From CAYZUE01 sp964481825 (GTDB taxonomy: Archaea; Hydrothermarchaeota; Hydrothermarchaeia; Hydrothermarchaeales; JALUUU01), in the NCBI GenBank assembly GCA_964481825.1, contig CAYZUE010000005.1, positions 1-43,894 on the forward strand: a stretch of DNA of 43,894 bases, in the 5' to 3' direction. Positions within the stretch are counted from its first letter, which is position 1, and the number at the start of each line of letters is the position of its first letter. A program made the position numbers and the translations under genes. The notes beneath the pieces were generated by a model that was not told where the DNA came from, searched no databases, and saw only the letters and a program-made list of their open reading frames with translations. Of the stretch, positions 42,049-43,894 are shown piece by piece.

Positions 42049-42324
42049 TTAATTTCTTGCTTTTCTGATTGCTTGGACTATGAAAGTCCCAACGTAAAAT
42101 CCAGCATATAGCGTAATAACCTTAAAACCAATATTAACAAATTGTGCTGGAAACCAAATAAAAGGGAATACAATAAGACCTGACAATAAAACCATTTCAT
42201 AAAATTTTAAAGGTCTAGGTGCTATATGGCTTATTATTCTAAAAAGCACAACTGCTGTAGCAAACACTATTAATAGAGCTACAATTGGATGTATTATACC
42301 TGGAATATTTGATGCGTCTACCAT
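42049..42324 (-). CDS. Small three-TM membrane protein upstream of the hem block
   Basis: This 91-residue protein has three hydrophobic segments (about 10-32, 42-62 and 65-85), a His-containing HIAPRPLKFYEM loop and a basic C-terminus (AIRKARN). The family is not recognised. It is the first gene of the minus-strand block, with GGAAAG upstream of the ATG, and lies back-to-back with the small gene at 42557. Confidence 0.65.
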   Translation of the reverse strand: MVDASNIPGIIHPIVALLIVFATAVVLFRIISHIAPRPLKFYEMVLLSGLIVFPFIWFPAQFVNIGFKVITLYAGFYVGTFIVQAIRKARN

Positions 42325-42504
42325 TGAAAATCTTTCCTTTTTTTATTTATTCATATTGAATCAACTTAAATATGTTACGTTTGAATTTGACATAGGTATT
42401 ATTAATATGTTTAATCCTATGATTTCACATAAATGTTTTAGAACTCACCTGTTAAAATTTAACCTTCTCATTTATAACTTTTTCATTAGAAAAGTATTTA
42501 TAAT

Positions 42505-42523
42505 AGTTTTTACTATAAAAACT
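42505..42523. promoter_or_regulatory. Inverted repeat in the promoter of the 72-residue gene
   Basis: AGTTTTT-ACTAT-AAAAACT has perfect 7-bp arms. It lies just after a TATA-like TATTTATAAT (about 42494-42503) and 34 bases before the ATG at 42557, where a repressor could act or the RNA could fold. Confidence 0.4.
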
Positions 42524-42556
42524 GTAATAAAAGGAAAAATAGTTGGAGGTTATAAC

Positions 42557-42775
42557 ATGTCGGAAAAGATAATTAGTGTTTGTGCAAAAGATTTGGTAGA
42601 TATGTTAATTTTGAAAAAGAACCGTTCCTTTATGACAAAATATGGTCTGAGTAGAGATGAATTAGTTAAAATCCGATCAGGTCTAAAAAGGGGAAATTGG
42701 GATATTGGAGGCTTTAATAAGGTAATTAAACATGAAGCAGTCGTAGAAACTCCTCAAATAGGGGAAAGTATATAG
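42557..42775 (+). CDS. Small hypothetical protein (72 residues)
   Basis: This protein is not recognised. It is a charged, soluble protein, MSEKIISVCAKDLVDMLI onwards, with a basic middle (SGLKRGNWDIGGF) that could bind nucleic acid, and one cysteine. The start at 42557 is set by a strong GGAGGT six bases upstream; the same frame is open further upstream but in AT-rich non-coding-like sequence. A nine-T tract (42816-42824) ends the transcript. A single-gene unit with promoter, ribosome binding site and terminator supports it as real. Confidence 0.65.
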   Translation: MSEKIISVCAKDLVDMLILKKNRSFMTKYGLSRDELVKIRSGLKRGNWDIGGFNKVIKHEAVVETPQIGESI

Positions 42776-42815
42776 TCCTGATAGTAGTAGAGCCCACCCT
42801 ATTACGAGGATTCTA

Positions 42816-42824
42816 TTTTTTTTT
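42816..42824 (+). terminator. T-tract terminator after the 72-residue gene
   Basis: Nine consecutive Ts lie about 41 bases after the stop codon, in the short gap before the convergent 303-residue gene. This fits archaeal U-tract termination. Confidence 0.5.
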
Positions 42825-42849
42825 GGAATTAGATTATTTAATTAGATTG

Positions 42850-43761
42850 CTAGTTTAGTTTATTCACAGGGAAATTGATAGAATATTTTTCCATACTATC
42901 TTTCCACATTGTAAAATAGTTTTTAGCAGTATCATGGATGTATCTATCTACATTTCCAAGTTCGTTAACTTGATTGTTCATAAGAAAGATATTCTCATTT
43001 AAAATCCTTACTGTCTGATCATAGTAATTGCCCCATAAAACGGATAAAGTTTCATAGTCTTTAAACTTAGTTATAATCTGAAATTCATTCTCAAAGAATG
43101 TAAAACACTCTGATTCTAATTTTTTCCAAGGAGCTATACATCCTAATTCCGGCCCATCATCCCAACAAACAGAATCTTCTAATTCTTCCATTTCATCAAT
43201 AACGTTATTATGATCGGCAATGACTTTTTCAAAGCTTGCGCATAAATCTGTAAATTCTACAGGAGCTCCAGTATTTTCTTTGTTTAGAAGATTTAATCTA
43301 GCTAGGGCAAAACTCAACTTTTCTAGATTACCTCTAATTCTTTGTACCGTGAATTTATTACCATATTGGTTCATTAAGAAAGTACTGCGAGCTAATTGAG
43401 TTATAATATTCTCTTTGACAAGTTTTTCATCAGTAATTAATGTCCCTTTCCCGTCTGAAATCAGAATTCCTAAAACTTCTTCAGTTTTCTTCTTGAATTT
43501 TTTATTATTTCGTATTGTGAGAAAATAATATTTTTCCTCTTCGGAGTAAGAAGCAGGTGTACTAAGCTCTATGACAACATGATGTCCTTCTTTTGTACAT
43601 TGATTTTTTAAATTTTTCAAATTAGCAATCATAGTTTCATCTTTAGGTCCTTTATCAATTCTTGCCTTCTTTCGCATAAAATATTGCCACAACTCATATT
43701 GACCAAAAGTGACAAAATTATAAAGGAGCCGTCTGATACCTGTGACTTTTTTTTCTGCCAT
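42850..43761 (-). CDS. Hypothetical soluble protein (303 residues), family unknown
   Basis: I do not recognise this protein. It is acidic-basic mixed, without TM segments or signal peptide. The N-terminal part (about 1-55) is basic and helical (RRLLYNFVTFGQYELWQYFMRKKAR, cited in part). A possible beta segment follows: HHVVIELSTPASYSEEEKYYF and ILISDGKGTLITDE. The C-terminal half is a long helical domain rich in Asn, Glu and aromatics (LARLNLLNKEN, ENIFLMNNQVNELGN). AGAGGT precedes the ATG, and a TATA-like ATTTATAAG lies about 50 bases upstream. It is a single-gene unit at the window edge. Confidence 0.6.
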   Translation of the reverse strand: MAEKKVTGIRRLLYNFVTFGQYELWQYFMRKKARIDKGPKDETMIANLKNLKNQCTKEGHHVVIELSTPASYSEEEKYYFLTIRNNKKFKKKTEEVLGILISDGKGTLITDEKLVKENIITQLARSTFLMNQYGNKFTVQRIRGNLEKLSFALARLNLLNKENTGAPVEFTDLCASFEKVIADHNNVIDEMEELEDSVCWDDGPELGCIAPWKKLESECFTFFENEFQIITKFKDYETLSVLWGNYYDQTVRILNENIFLMNNQVNELGNVDRYIHDTAKNYFTMWKDSMEKYSINFPVNKLN

Positions 43762-43894
43762 CCATCTACCTCTTTTAATATTTTGTTAAAGTCATCATTC
43801 CCGCTAGAAACTTATAAATTTTTCGATGTTGAACATTATGTCTATCAGCTGAATTAAACTCGTCCATTCACTATTTAGATTAAAATCCTTATTT

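Noticed and set aside
42356..42556. Upstream extension of the 72-residue gene
   Set aside because: AT-rich, Phe/Ile-heavy translation crossing the promoter dyad; the GGAGGT site points to the ATG at 42557.
1..43894. CRISPR arrays, insertion sequences, integrases, prophage genes or rRNA
   Set aside because: I found no spaced direct-repeat arrays, transposases or rRNA segments; the window looks like core chromosome.

Overview
The window is archaeal, probably euryarchaeal and AT-rich (about one third G+C by eye, not counted). The archaeal markers are ribosomal protein S8e, the nurA-herA-mre11-rad50 repair cluster, SepCysS for tRNA-dependent cysteine synthesis, a stand-alone EF-Tu-domain-2 protein, an archaeal-type RNase HII, and TATA boxes centred about 28 bases before several start codons (leaderless first genes), with Shine-Dalgarno-led genes inside operons. 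An exported rhodanese protein ends in a CGP-CTERM-like tail, a sorting signal best known from Thermococcales. That hints at a Thermococci/Methanofastidiosa/Theionarchaea-like neighbourhood, but the lineage cannot be fixed from this sequence alone.

Layout. 1-600: a gene fragment cut by the window edge and a tRNA-Thr(UGU). 0.6-3.1 kb: rnhB, then the minus-strand operon padR-nifS-iscU (Fe-S cluster assembly under a cysteine-bearing PadR regulator). 3.2-6.3 kb: a minus-strand operon of three tiny ScdA_N/DUF1858-type proteins plus an NnrS-like 12-TM protein, divergent from an HTH_10 regulator across a near-perfect 26-bp palindrome, then an Fe-S protein. 6.5-9.0 kb: a lipoprotein cytochrome c, the exported tandem rhodanese and a rhomboid protease. 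9.1-16.0 kb: lysC facing the carA-carB-argG operon. 16.1-23.3 kb: an ACT-domain protein and the double-strand-break repair genes nurA, herA, mre11 and rad50. 23.4-26.8 kb: queH, an MFS carrier, a Cys-rich protein and SepCysS.

27.0-31.0 kb: a tight operon thrC - MoaD/ThiS-like carrier ending in GG - YkgJ-type cysteine cluster protein - MoeB/ThiF-type E1 - TusA-like - DUF169. This looks like a protein-thiocarboxylate sulfur relay feeding a PLP enzyme, and it is the best candidate here for an undescribed system. 31.3-35.1 kb: an HPP membrane protein, larE, a small membrane protein with a TSUP anion exporter and a tandem UspA, and a PRC-barrel protein. 35.2-42.3 kb: a minus-strand block with two small membrane proteins, precorrin-2 dehydrogenase, hemA, hemB, hemL, hemC, rps8e and a CBS-pair membrane protein. 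42.5-43.9 kb: two proteins I do not recognise.

The window is rich in sulfur and Fe-S chemistry: cysteine desulfurase/IscU, rhodanese, SepCysS, TusA, E1 with GG-carrier, LarE and TSUP. It also carries tetrapyrrole synthesis, a c-type cytochrome and nitrosative-stress-type proteins. This suggests an anaerobe or microaerophile with haem or F430/sirohaem enzymes to build and protect.
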